DNA from: Streptomyces coelicoflavus
Lineage (GTDB): Bacteria > Actinomycetota > Actinomycetes > Streptomycetales > Streptomycetaceae
Direction: 5' to 3'
Length of the DNA: 64,000 nt
NCBI RefSeq assembly: GCF_003112555.1
Contig: NZ_BEWB01000006.1
Location: 124,001 to 188,000 of the forward strand
Numbering within the stretch: the first letter of the stretch is position 1; every line of letters begins with the position of its first letter. The notes beneath the pieces were generated by a model, which did not search any database, was not told where the DNA came from, and worked only from the letters and a program-made list of their open reading frames with translations. The position numbers and the translations under genes are program-made. Positions 32,105-40,883 of this stretch are shown piece after piece.

Positions 32105-32368
32105 CATGCGACGAACGACGGTCAGTGCACCGCCCTGGTCACCCTCGCTCGGCTGACCGACGTGCGGAACGGCTCCGCGTACACCGACCGGGTCCGCCTT
32201 CGCGATGTCGACGGCGGCGGCGGGCCCTTCGCCTCGCCGACGGCCACGGTGGCCGAAGCGGAGGAGGCGATGGTGGACCGGCGGCTTGGAGCCCTGCCCG
32301 TCGTCGACGAACACGGCAACGCCCTGGGCGTCCTCGCCCGCTCCTGCCTCAGTGGTCGGAGTAGCTGA
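32105..32368 (+). pseudogene. Decayed CBS-domain protein gene
   Basis: An ATG at 32105 reads MRRTTVS, the start of many Streptomyces CBS-pair proteins, then hits a stop. In another frame, the downstream sequence reads SPTATVAEAEEAMVDRRLGA and LPVVDEHGNALGVLA, the hallmark of a CBS domain, and stops at 32368. The gene is frameshifted and truncated. Its 3' end overlaps the minus-strand GvpU-like gene by 20 bases. A sequencing error in the frame shift cannot be excluded. Confidence 0.4.
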
Positions 32369-32711
32369 AGTCCCCCACGGTCCAGGCGCTGACGTTCTCG
32401 ATCGCCACGCGGTACATCCCGCCCGTCTCCGGGATCCCCATGGTCCCCTGGAGGATCCGGGCGACATGAAAGTGCAGGTGCGTGGGTGGTCCCCCCTCCT
32501 TCTCCGCCGGAGCGTCGAACACGGCGGAGAAAGCGCCCAGGTCCGTGGAGTCGGTCAGCACCTCCGACACTCTCTGCCGCCACACGGACGCGGGGGCCAG
32601 GCGACCGGTGATGACAGCGCCGGGGGTGACCACGGTCAAGGACATCCGACTGCTCCGCGCGGACTCCACACGGGCGGCGATGTCAATGAGCAGCTCGTCA
32701 GGCTTCGACAT
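32349..32711 (-). CDS. GvpU-like gas-vesicle accessory protein
   Basis: Protein of 120 residues. The N-terminal DELLIDIAARVESARSSRMSLTVVTPGAVITGRL and the C-terminal THLHFHVARIL...YRVAIENVSAWTVGDFSY resemble the GvpU family, an accessory gas-vesicle protein. No other gvp gene is nearby. It is 50 bases downstream of, and on the same strand as, a MerR regulator gene. The ribosome binding site is weak. Streptomyces carry gvp-type clusters without visible vesicles; this may be an orphan. Confidence 0.55.
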   Translation of the reverse strand: MSKPDELLIDIAARVESARSSRMSLTVVTPGAVITGRLAPASVWRQRVSEVLTDSTDLGAFSAVFDAPAEKEGGPPTHLHFHVARILQGTMGIPETGGMYRVAIENVSAWTVGDFSYSDH

Positions 32712-32761
32712 GAGAGGGGATTTTATCCGCAGGCCCGCCCCGGGCGGGTCGCCCGATGGCA

Positions 32762-33121
32762 CTACCGGGCAGGACGGGCGGCACTCCCCGGCTTGTCTCC
32801 GGACGCCACGGCGCCACCGCGTCGCAGCTCCTCGTTGATGCGCTGAGCCTCTTCGAGCTGGTCTTCCAGGATGATGATGCGGCAGGCCGCCTCGATCGAC
32901 GTTCCCTGGTCGACCATCTCGCGGGCGCGAGCGGCGATGCGCAGCTGGTAGCGGGAGTAGCGACGGTGGCCGCCCTCCGAGCGCAGGGGCGTGATCAGCC
33001 GGGCCTCGCCGAGGGCCCGCAGGAAGGCGGGCGTGGTGCCCAGCATCTCTGCCGCCCGCCCCATGGTGTACGCGGGGTAGTCGTCGTCGTCGATCGGGTC
33101 GAGCGGTGTGTCTGCGGTCAT
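32762..33121 (-). CDS. MerR-family transcriptional regulator
   Basis: Protein of 119 residues. The winged helix-turn-helix YTMGRAAEMLGTTPAFLRALGEARLITPLRSEGGHRRYSRYQL is complete, followed by a helix with IIILEDQLEEAQRINEELRR that fits the MerR dimerisation coiled coil. It is short and lacks an effector-binding domain, so it is BldC/HspR-like in size. ATG at 33121 has AGAGGTG upstream. A perfect 32-bp palindrome lies just upstream of the start. Confidence 0.85.
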   Translation of the reverse strand: MTADTPLDPIDDDDYPAYTMGRAAEMLGTTPAFLRALGEARLITPLRSEGGHRRYSRYQLRIAARAREMVDQGTSIEAACRIIILEDQLEEAQRINEELRRGGAVASGDKPGSAARPAR

Positions 33122-33149
33122 CTGCACCTCTGCTGGCGGAATGCGTCGA

Positions 33150-33181
33150 GGGGCCTTGGTGCCGTACGGCACCAAGGCCCC
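33150..33181. promoter_or_regulatory. Perfect 32-bp palindrome upstream of the MerR gene
   Basis: The two 16-base halves (33150-33165 and 33166-33181) are exact reverse complements with no loop. It lies 28 bases upstream of the minus-strand start codon. It may be an operator for the MerR regulator, or a hairpin in its leader. Confidence 0.75.
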
Positions 33182-33619
33182 GAGGGATTTGTAACACCAT
33201 CTGCCGGCCTACTGCACGGCCGGCCTTCTGTTGCGGGATCGCGGATGCGTGACCGTGAGACCACCTTCCGTTCCGGGGTCTGCGGTACCCGGTGAGAACG
33301 TGCTCGCCCGGGCGATCCTGATGGCGTCCTCCTCCTTCTTCTTCTCTCGGTTCGCATGCGGGCAGTTCGTCTCTGCCTCGCCCTACGGACTTCCTGGCTA
33401 CAACAGAAGAGTAACCACAGCGACAGCCGCATGTCTACAGCGGCCACTACAGGTTTTCGCCCAAGCGGGTGAGGGACTTTCTGTACCGGGGGCGCGCGTG
33501 CCGTGCCTGCCGGGCCACCAGTACCGGTCGTACCGGACACCACCGGCGCCCGGGTCACCGATCAGTGGGACGATGACGCACCAGCCGATCGAGCGACGCA
33601 CGGGGAGGCCGGGCACGAC
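33182..33619. other. Intergenic stretch between divergent genes
   Basis: No gene or clear promoter pair is seen in these 438 bases. They are slightly less GC-rich than the flanks around 33385-33480, where tacaacagaag and gtaaccacag occur. The region must contain divergent promoters for the MerR gene and the hypothetical gene at 33620. Confidence 0.45.
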
Positions 33620-34267
33620 ATGGCCCGTTACACGGAGGCACTGACCGTCGAAAGGGGCGGTTTCCGCATCAGGGTCCCGGAGTCCTGGTGGGAGTTCGAC
33701 GTACGCCCGGAGTCCCGGGACGACTCGATCCGCCGTATGGTCGACGACCGAATACGCCAGCACCCGGAGCTGAAGCCCTCCCGTGCCGCCTACGTCACCT
33801 TCCTCCAGAAGGCGGCCTCCGACGCGTGGAAGTCGGGCGCGCTGTACTGCGGTTGCATGGCCGAGAGCTTCGGCGGTGACACCCCGATCACCGGCTCGAT
33901 CACCGTCTCCCTGATCGGCGGCCGCACATCCTCCGGCGCCCCTCTCCCCACCGACCCGGCCGCCATCGCCGCCCAACTCGCCGTCAAGGAGGCGAAGAAG
34001 CCCGGCGACTCCTGGCGCAAGGTCACCACGGTCGACATCCCCGGCGTGGGCCCCGCGGCCCGCACCCAGGGCGTCGAGGACATCCCGGTCCCGGACGACG
34101 CCCTGAACCGCACGGTCCGCGCGGTGCTCATGCAGACCTACATCCCCGTCCCCGGCCAGGAGGGCAAGGTCGCCCTGGTCGCGGGCAGCAGCCAGGTCCT
34201 CGACCTCGCGGACTCCTTCTTCGACATCTTCGACGCGATCACGTCGACGTTCCGGTTCGTGGGGTGA
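33620..34267 (+). CDS. Hypothetical protein near toxin locus
   Basis: Protein of 215 residues. It has no signal peptide or membrane helix. The N-terminus has FRIRVPESWWEFDVRPESRDDSIRRMVDDRI, a pattern I associate with actinobacterial proteins encoded near WXG100/type VII secretion genes; that link is uncertain. ATG at 33620 is preceded by GGGGAGG about 11 bases upstream. The next gene follows after 16 bases, so it probably starts an operon of three. Confidence 0.55.
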   Translation: MARYTEALTVERGGFRIRVPESWWEFDVRPESRDDSIRRMVDDRIRQHPELKPSRAAYVTFLQKAASDAWKSGALYCGCMAESFGGDTPITGSITVSLIGGRTSSGAPLPTDPAAIAAQLAVKEAKKPGDSWRKVTTVDIPGVGPAARTQGVEDIPVPDDALNRTVRAVLMQTYIPVPGQEGKVALVAGSSQVLDLADSFFDIFDAITSTFRFVG

Positions 34268-34283
34268 CGAGGGCCGGCCGACC

Positions 34284-34751
34284 GTGACGAAGAACTGGAA
34301 TTGGCAGACCGGCGAACGGCTGCTGGCTCTCGACGACCCGGTGGAATGGGACGCCGCTTTCGAACGCGGCGAGCGCAGCCTCGGCACGGCGGCCATCGGT
34401 CTCGCCTTCAACTGCTCCCTGGAGGAGGCGTCGCCCCGCATCGTCAGGGCGACGCAACTCCCGGACATCGCCCAGCGAGGATTCGCCTTCACCGCGGCAG
34501 GAACGGCGGCCCGCCTCAACGGCACGTTGACGCCGGAGCTGTACGCCGTGCTGCGGGCAGAGGGGCCGGGGCGCAGGAGCATCGCGGTGAACGCCATCGA
34601 CGACACCCTCACCTTCGTACCGTTCCGACGGCTGCCTACGTGGCTGAAGTACTGGCGCGTCGTATCAACGGTGCGGAACAAACTGGACGCGTGGCGACTG
34701 AGCGCTTCCTACGCGGTGATAGACGCATGGAAGGCGTTGCGCAGACGATGA
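34284..34751 (+). CDS. Hypothetical protein, possible immunity gene
   Basis: Protein of 155 residues, unrecognised. It starts with an aromatic NWNWQTGERLL segment, has mixed alpha/beta content, and ends in a basic helix (VIDAWKALRRR). The GTG start is 16 bases after the previous stop, and its stop overlaps the barstar start (ATGA). Position between a toxin-locus gene and a barstar gene suggests an immunity role, without sequence support. Confidence 0.5.
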   Translation: MTKNWNWQTGERLLALDDPVEWDAAFERGERSLGTAAIGLAFNCSLEEASPRIVRATQLPDIAQRGFAFTAAGTAARLNGTLTPELYAVLRAEGPGRRSIAVNAIDDTLTFVPFRRLPTWLKYWRVVSTVRNKLDAWRLSASYAVIDAWKALRRR

Positions 34752-35305
34752 GCCCGCGTCCCCCACACCCGCACACGGCAATGCCCCGCCCGGAACCCTT
34801 CGTAGTCTTCGGCCCCACAGGCGCACCCGGATTCCGAGCGAGAGCCGCGGGCGTGGAAGCCGCCGGAGGGCGTGTCCACCACTTCGACTCCCGCAAGCTG
34901 GTGACCGAGCGGGGAATCCACCGTTGCTTCGCGGAAGTCCTCCAGTTTCCCGGGTACTACGGCGCGAACTGGGACGCTCTGGTGGACTGCCTTAGCGACC
35001 TGTGCGGAGAAGTCACGGGCGGTGTCGGGATCGTGGGCGTCATCCACGACGCGGACCTGATCCTGGACGCGGACCACTTCCCCCTCTTCGTCTCGGTCCT
35101 CTGCCAGGGCGCGGACCGCGCCAACGCCTCCGTCGACCTCGACGGCTTCCCCACGGGCCGCCCCGCCCTCTCCGAACACTTTCTCTTCGAGTTCTGCGAC
35201 TTCGATCCCGAGAGCATCGCGCTCCGCGTACGCCAACCCGACCTGACCGTCACCACAGGAGCCGAACACGTCGCGGCGGCCCTGAACACCGAGGTATGGC
35301 ACTGA
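34748..35305 (+). CDS. Barstar-family protein
   Basis: Protein of 185 residues; the barstar-like part spans about 37-120. RGIHRCFAEVLQFPGYYGANW and DALVDCLSDL are the characteristic motifs, including the helix that occupies the barnase active site. Barstars are inhibitors of secreted RNases and serve as immunity proteins. The ATG overlaps the upstream stop; a second ATG at 34781 is possible. The toxin encoded 117 bases downstream is not a barnase-type RNase, so this immunity gene does not match its neighbour. Confidence 0.8.
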   Translation: MSPRPPHPHTAMPRPEPFVVFGPTGAPGFRARAAGVEAAGGRVHHFDSRKLVTERGIHRCFAEVLQFPGYYGANWDALVDCLSDLCGEVTGGVGIVGVIHDADLILDADHFPLFVSVLCQGADRANASVDLDGFPTGRPALSEHFLFEFCDFDPESIALRVRQPDLTVTTGAEHVAAALNTEVWH

Positions 35306-35421
35306 CCGACTTCGCGCCCTGCCCGACGGAGCCGTCTTTCTTCGAACAACCGCGCCTTGTAAGTTCACGTGTGCGTACGGGTGGTTGCTGATGCGGCGCG
35401 TGAGTTGACGGGGGTAACGGA

Positions 35422-38400
35422 ATGGCGGGCCACAGGCCGAGTGACTGGCATGTCCTGGACCTGGACAAGGACCCGACGCCGGGGGATCCGCAGCGGGTGC
35501 GCACGCTCGCGAAGACGCTGCACGACTTCGCCGACGACGTCTCGGAGGCGTTGCGTCTGGTGAAGGGGATGGCGGGGGAGTCCACGCTCGCGGAGTGGGC
35601 GGGGAAGTCGGCGACGGTCTTCAAGGACGAGTTCTCGGGTGTGCCGAAGAACTTGAAGAAGCTGGAGAAGTCGTACGGGATGTGCGGCGACGCGCTCGCG
35701 GACTTCTGGCCGAAGCTGGAGCGGGCGCAGGCGCTGGCGGACAAGGCGCTCATCAAGGCCCGGGAGGCCCGTGACGACCTCACGTCCGCGCAGTCGAAGC
35801 TGTCCTCGGCGGACTCGTGGGTGACGCGGGCGTCGAAGGAGGCGGACAAGTACAAGGACGACCCGACGGGCAGCAAGTCCGACGCGGACAAGCCGGACGA
35901 GGCGAAGGTCCGGGCCGCCACCCGTGACGTCCAGCACGCCAAGACGGCGCAGACGAACGCGCAGTCGTCGGTCGACTCCGCGCAGGATGCGCTGGACGCG
36001 GCGAAGAAGATGGCGGCGGACGCGCGGAAGATGCGTGACGACGCGGCCCGGGAGGCCAAGAACAAGATCGACGAGGCGTCCGACGCCGGCATCCAGAACC
36101 GGTCGTGGTGGGAGGACGTCGGCGACTGGTTCTCGGACAACTGGGACAACATCGTCGCGGTCTGCAAGGTCGTCGTCGCGATCGTCGGCATCATCGCGAT
36201 GGTCATCGGCGGGCCGATCCTGGGCGCGATCGTCCTGGTCGCCGCCCTCGTCGTCCTCGCGGACACGCTCTACAAATACAGCAAAGGGCAAGCATCCCTG
36301 TGGGACGTGGGGTTCGCCGCCCTGGACTGCATCCCCGGCATGAAGGGGCTCACCACCCTCGGCGGACTCGCCAAGGGCTTGAGATCCGCGGGCAAGCTGG
36401 GGCTCAAGGGCATGGCCCTCAGCGCGCGAGGCGTCGCCAAGAACGCCAGGACAGCGGTGGCCGACGGTGCCAAGGGGGCCTACAACCGCCTGAGGAGCAA
36501 GATCAAGGGCTGCGGCGACCCGGTCGACGTCGCTACTGGAGAGACGTTCCTGGCCGAGACGGACGTGTCCCTCCCCGGAACCCTGCCCCTGACGTTCATT
36601 CGCCGCGCCGCGTCCGACTACGGGTGCGGATGGTGGTTCGGCCCCGGCTGGTCCTCGACTCTGGATCAGCGTCTGGAGATCGACACGGACGGCGTCTTCT
36701 TCGTCACGGAGGACGGGATGATCCTCGTCTACCGCGCCGAAAGCGAGGCGGGGTCTCCGTGGCTGCCCGAAGCGGGACCCCGTATGCCCCTCAGCCGGGA
36801 GGCCGACGGGTCATATCGAGTGGACGACCCCTGGACCGGTCTCAGCCGCCGCTTCGCCCCACAGCCCGACGACACCGCCCGTATCACCAGCATCACCGAC
36901 CGCAACTCCAACAGTCTCACCTTTGATTACGACGAGTCCGGCGTTCCGCTCGGGATCCGGCACTCGGGCGGTTACCACGTCACGTTCACCACCTCCGACG
37001 GCCGTGTCACCGCCCTGCATCTGGTCGAGGCGGATGGCGGTTCGGACACCGCTGTCAGGCGATACGGCTACGAGGACGGCACCCTCGCCGAGGTCGTCGA
37101 CTCATCCGGCCTGGCCCTCGCGTTCACCTACGACGAGTACCTGCGTATGACGTCGTGGACCGATCGCAACAGCCACCGGTACACCTACGTCTACGACGAT
37201 CACGGGCGATGTGTCTCACAGGCCGGACAGGCCGGACACGTCGCCGGCACGTTCACGTACGACGAGGAACTCTCCGCCTGGCCGGGATGCCGCGTCACCA
37301 GTCACACGACGACCGACGGCGCGACCGCTCGGTTCGTCGTCAACGACAACAGCCAGGTCGTTGCCGAGATCGACCCCCTCGGCCACTGCACTCGAACCGA
37401 GTACGACGACCACCACCACCTGCTCTCCCGTACCGACCCCCTTGGGCACAGCACGCGTTACGAGGTGGACGCAGTCGGCCGGCCGACGCAAGTCTCGCTG
37501 CCGGACGGCGGTGTCGTATCCGTGGTGTACAACGCACTGCACCTGCCGACCCACGTCAACCTGCAGGACGGGACGTGTTGGCAGCACACCTACGACGCAC
37601 GTGGCAACCGGATCGAGTCCATCGCACCGGACGGTGCGCGCACGCGGTTCGCCTACGACGCCCAGGGGGCGATCGCGTCGGTGACCGACCCACTCGGCGC
37701 CACGACGACCGTGCGCTGCGATGCCGCCGGCCTACGACGCGAGACCATCAGCGCTCTGGGGGAGCGCGCCACACGCGCGTACGACGCCTTCGGCCGGCTC
37801 AGCGCCGTCACGAGCCCCTTGGGAGAGACGACCAGGCTGTGGTGGACCGTCGAAGGCCGCCCGACCCGTGTCCTCGGTCCCGACGGCACCCAGGAGACGT
37901 GGACCTATGACGCTGAGGGCAACTGCACGTCCCACGTGAAACCGGACGGCGCCCTGACGACCTTCCAATACGGTCCTTTCGACCTGCTCACGGCGCAGAC
38001 GGAAGCCGATGGAGGACGGTACGAATTCGAGTACGACGCGTCGCTGAGGCTTACGTGTGCGATCAACCCCCTCGGCCTGCGTTGGGCATACACCTACGAC
38101 GCGGCCGGCCGGCTCGTTGCAGAAACGGACTTCGACGAGCAGCGGACAACCTACGAGCGGGACGCGGTCGGCCGGTTGTCGAGGCGGGTGAACCCGACAA
38201 GCCAGGAAGTCGCGTTCACGTACGACCCGATGGGGCGGATTCGTTCCAAGGTGGTCGGCACCGAGGCCACCGACTACGTCCATGACGCCATGGGACGGTT
38301 GGTCCGCGCCGCGGGGCCGGGCTGCGACCTGAGGCTGGAACGGGATCTCGCCGGACGGGTCGTCGCCGAGCGGGTGAACGGCCGGTCGACAGTGTCGATG

Positions 38401-39951
38401 TACGACACCGCCGGCCGCCGTTCCGACCGTGTGACGCCCTCCGGTGTGCATGCCCTGTACGGGTATGACGCCGTCGGTCGACTGATCCGTCTGAATACTT
38501 CCGGCCACGCCATCGAATTCGGTCACGATGCCGCCGGACAGGAAATCAGCCGTCTCGTCGATGCCACGCTGCGCTTCGACCAGACGTGGGACGCGAGCGG
38601 CCGGCCTGTGGAAGAGCGGTGGACGGCTGCGGACCGGTTGGTCCAGGGCCGCGAATACAGCTACGGAGTGCAGCACGGTCCGAGCCGGGCGTCCGATGCC
38701 ATCGACGGCCCCGTTGTTCTGAACACCGACTCGATGGGACGCGTCAGGAGCCTGCATGGGGAAGGCCGCTCGGAAAGCTATGACTACGACGTCGCAGGAC
38801 ACATCACTTCTGCTTCATGGTCCGGTTATCCGGGACTGGACGCGGCGCAAGGCGGCCGTTCCTACGCCGGAAGCCGCCTGGAGCGTGCGGGAGGAGTGCG
38901 CTACGTCCACGACGCCGCCGGACGGGTCGTGGAGCGCTGCAAGAAACGTCTGTCCCGCAAGCCCGCGGTCTGGCGGTACGTCTGGGACGCCGAGGACCGA
39001 CTGACCTCCGTCAGGACCCCGGACGGCACGGTCTGGCGCTACTCCTACGACCCTCTCGGTCGCCGTATCGCCAAGGAGCGGCTCGGCGACGACGGCCATT
39101 CAGTCGTGGAGCGGACGGATTTCACCTGGGACGGCCCGGTTCTCGTGGAGGAGACCACCAGCGACCCGGCTCTGCCGAATGAGGTCACCCTCACCTGGGA
39201 CCACTCCGGCCTGCGGCCGATCGCCCAGACCGAACGCCTGACCGACTCGGCCACGCAGGAAGAAGTAGACGCTCGCTTCTTCGCGATCGTCACTGATCTG
39301 GTCGGAACTCCGACCCAACTCGTCGATCCGCACGGCGAGGTGAGCTGGCGAGCCCACCGGACGATATGGGGTGCCACGGCCTGGCCTCGGCAGAGCAGCG
39401 CATACACCCCGCTGCGCTTTCCCGGGCAGTACCAAGACCGAGAGACCGGACTGCACTACAACTACCACCGTCACTACGACCCGGAGAGTGGTCGCTACAC
39501 CTCGTTGGACCCACTTGGACTGGCGCCCGCTCCGGACCCCTACAGCTACGTAGCCCATCCGTGGCGGCAGACCGACCCCTTCGGCCTGATGTCGTGCGAC
39601 GAGGAGAGCGTGGTTCTTTACCATGGATCACGGGACTGGAGCGGCGGGGAATTCTCATTGGGTCGCTCGCACGAAATGCAGCGCGAATACACACCGGACG
39701 CCGGCGTATACCTGACCGATGACTTCAACAGGGCCGCCACACAGTACGCCGGTCCCGACGGAGTCGTGGTCCGGACCGAAGTACCGAGATCGTTCGCTGA
39801 TTCGGTGCTCCGCGAGCACAGCGGGCCCGCCGGGCGTCAGCCGGAGTACTTCGTGGACACTCAGGAGGGCGTCGACATCCTGAATGCCGGTTCTCCGCGC
39901 GCACTTCCACAGCGTGACGCGGTGATTCAGCACATGATGGGCCAGTTCTAG
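35422..39951 (+). CDS. WXG/RHS polymorphic toxin with ART-like C-terminus
   Basis: Protein of 1509 residues. The N-terminus (1-110) is WXG100-like, with WAG at 59-61, followed by a long coiled coil (about 110-225) and membrane segments at about 244-290. A DUF6531 junction follows (GDPVDVATGETF, 365 onward), then RHS/YD repeats (about 490-1340). The RHS core ends at SGRYTSLDPLGL (about 1356-1367) and DPFGL (1385-1389). The last 119 residues, starting SCDEESVVLYHGSRDWSGGEF, contain LYHGS and GVYLTDDFNRAATQYA, typical of an ADP-ribosyltransferase-fold toxin. Likely export is through a type VII system, with contact-dependent antagonism; that is inference. GGGGGTAACGG precedes ATG 35422. Confidence 0.88.
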   Translation: MAGHRPSDWHVLDLDKDPTPGDPQRVRTLAKTLHDFADDVSEALRLVKGMAGESTLAEWAGKSATVFKDEFSGVPKNLKKLEKSYGMCGDALADFWPKLERAQALADKALIKAREARDDLTSAQSKLSSADSWVTRASKEADKYKDDPTGSKSDADKPDEAKVRAATRDVQHAKTAQTNAQSSVDSAQDALDAAKKMAADARKMRDDAAREAKNKIDEASDAGIQNRSWWEDVGDWFSDNWDNIVAVCKVVVAIVGIIAMVIGGPILGAIVLVAALVVLADTLYKYSKGQASLWDVGFAALDCIPGMKGLTTLGGLAKGLRSAGKLGLKGMALSARGVAKNARTAVADGAKGAYNRLRSKIKGCGDPVDVATGETFLAETDVSLPGTLPLTFIRRAASDYGCGWWFGPGWSSTLDQRLEIDTDGVFFVTEDGMILVYRAESEAGSPWLPEAGPRMPLSREADGSYRVDDPWTGLSRRFAPQPDDTARITSITDRNSNSLTFDYDESGVPLGIRHSGGYHVTFTTSDGRVTALHLVEADGGSDTAVRRYGYEDGTLAEVVDSSGLALAFTYDEYLRMTSWTDRNSHRYTYVYDDHGRCVSQAGQAGHVAGTFTYDEELSAWPGCRVTSHTTTDGATARFVVNDNSQVVAEIDPLGHCTRTEYDDHHHLLSRTDPLGHSTRYEVDAVGRPTQVSLPDGGVVSVVYNALHLPTHVNLQDGTCWQHTYDARGNRIESIAPDGARTRFAYDAQGAIASVTDPLGATTTVRCDAAGLRRETISALGERATRAYDAFGRLSAVTSPLGETTRLWWTVEGRPTRVLGPDGTQETWTYDAEGNCTSHVKPDGALTTFQYGPFDLLTAQTEADGGRYEFEYDASLRLTCAINPLGLRWAYTYDAAGRLVAETDFDEQRTTYERDAVGRLSRRVNPTSQEVAFTYDPMGRIRSKVVGTEATDYVHDAMGRLVRAAGPGCDLRLERDLAGRVVAERVNGRSTVSMYDTAGRRSDRVTPSGVHALYGYDAVGRLIRLNTSGHAIEFGHDAAGQEISRLVDATLRFDQTWDASGRPVEERWTAADRLVQGREYSYGVQHGPSRASDAIDGPVVLNTDSMGRVRSLHGEGRSESYDYDVAGHITSASWSGYPGLDAAQGGRSYAGSRLERAGGVRYVHDAAGRVVERCKKRLSRKPAVWRYVWDAEDRLTSVRTPDGTVWRYSYDPLGRRIAKERLGDDGHSVVERTDFTWDGPVLVEETTSDPALPNEVTLTWDHSGLRPIAQTERLTDSATQEEVDARFFAIVTDLVGTPTQLVDPHGEVSWRAHRTIWGATAWPRQSSAYTPLRFPGQYQDRETGLHYNYHRHYDPESGRYTSLDPLGLAPAPDPYSYVAHPWRQTDPFGLMSCDEESVVLYHGSRDWSGGEFSLGRSHEMQREYTPDAGVYLTDDFNRAATQYAGPDGVVVRTEVPRSFADSVLREHSGPAGRQPEYFVDTQEGVDILNAGSPRALPQRDAVIQHMMGQF

Positions 39952-39972
39952 AGTCTTGCGAGGAGTGCGGTA

Positions 39973-40617
39973 GTGGCAGGTTCGATCGTTCCCATGTCGG
40001 AGAGCATGCTGGCTCGTGGTGTCTTCGGCCCGCTCGGCGGTGTCGTGGAGGTCGGGGCTGTGAACGCCACGGGTTCATGGTCCGTCTCGGACGCCTCGGT
40101 CGGCCGTTTCCTGGACGACCGGTCCGAGGACGTGGAGCGCCTGCTCAGCGCTGTCCGGTCGGTCTGCCGGTTCAATGACTCGGGCATGGCCGTCGTCGAC
40201 GAGCTGGGACGGCTGCGCGATCATGAAGTGCCCGCGGCTTTTCTGCTCCTGTGGTCAGCGGGTGTCACCGGGGTCCCCGAGCCTCTGGAGAAGCTGGAGG
40301 AGCCGGCGCTGGTTCGCCGTATGTGCCGTATGGCAGCGGACCTGCAGCTCACGCTTCTGCTTCAGGCACTCGTCACCGCGGCCGTTGCGGCCGGCACAGA
40401 GGCCCACCGGGGCGCGGAGCAGCTTGTCGAGGTGTTGACGATCGCCTGTGCCCTGGCGGACCCGAACGGCGGGAGCACCCCCAGCCTGATCTTCCGCATG
40501 TGGCGTGTCGCGCACCTGCCGGGCATTCTCCGGCCCGAGTCGAATGCACCGGATATAGGGAAGGCTGGATTCCGGGCATACGACGAGATTCTGGATCAGT
40601 TGCTCGGTGTGTCCTGA
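39973..40617 (+). CDS. Probable immunity protein to the RHS toxin
   Basis: Protein of 214 residues, unrecognised, largely helical, with no signal peptide. GTG at 39973 follows GAGGAG and lies 22 bases after the toxin stop, the normal place for a cognate immunity gene. GC content here seems lower than in the surrounding r-protein genes. The role rests on position alone. Confidence 0.6.
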   Translation: MAGSIVPMSESMLARGVFGPLGGVVEVGAVNATGSWSVSDASVGRFLDDRSEDVERLLSAVRSVCRFNDSGMAVVDELGRLRDHEVPAAFLLLWSAGVTGVPEPLEKLEEPALVRRMCRMAADLQLTLLLQALVTAAVAAGTEAHRGAEQLVEVLTIACALADPNGGSTPSLIFRMWRVAHLPGILRPESNAPDIGKAGFRAYDEILDQLLGVS

Positions 40618-40795
40618 CGGGGTGACCGTACGCTTTCGCGCAGCCACCCTACCTGACTCGGGGGTGTTCGCTCCGCCCTGGATACGTCCGACAGCGGCAG
40701 GCCCGGACGAAACGCTCGGCGAGTGGTGGAAGCGCAAGCCGATTCACGCCCCTTGGGCCGACGGACCGTGCACGCGCGCCCGGTGCTGCCTCAGT

Positions 40796-40826
40796 ACAGA
40801 CCTGACTAGTCTGTTTGCGTCAGGTC
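40796..40826. promoter_or_regulatory. TetR-type operator-like palindrome
   Basis: Two inverted repeats overlap: ACAGAC (40796-40801) with GTCTGT (40809-40814), and GACCTGAC (40799-40806) with GTCAGGTC (40819-40826). It lies 4 bases before an ATG at 40831 that has no long gene. The pattern is common for TetR-family operators; here it seems to be an orphan. Confidence 0.4.
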
Positions 40827-40883
40827 CGACATGGCCTCGCGTGGACAGGGAAGCACGAGTGAAGGGTTGACGTCAGCGCGGAA

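Noticed and set aside
35422..39951. RHS gene split by frameshift
   Set aside because: The frame is open from ATG to the toxin end, with all core motifs in order.
40607..40870. 87-residue plus-strand open frame after the immunity gene
   Set aside because: No ribosome binding site or known motif; it runs through the palindrome at 40796-40826.
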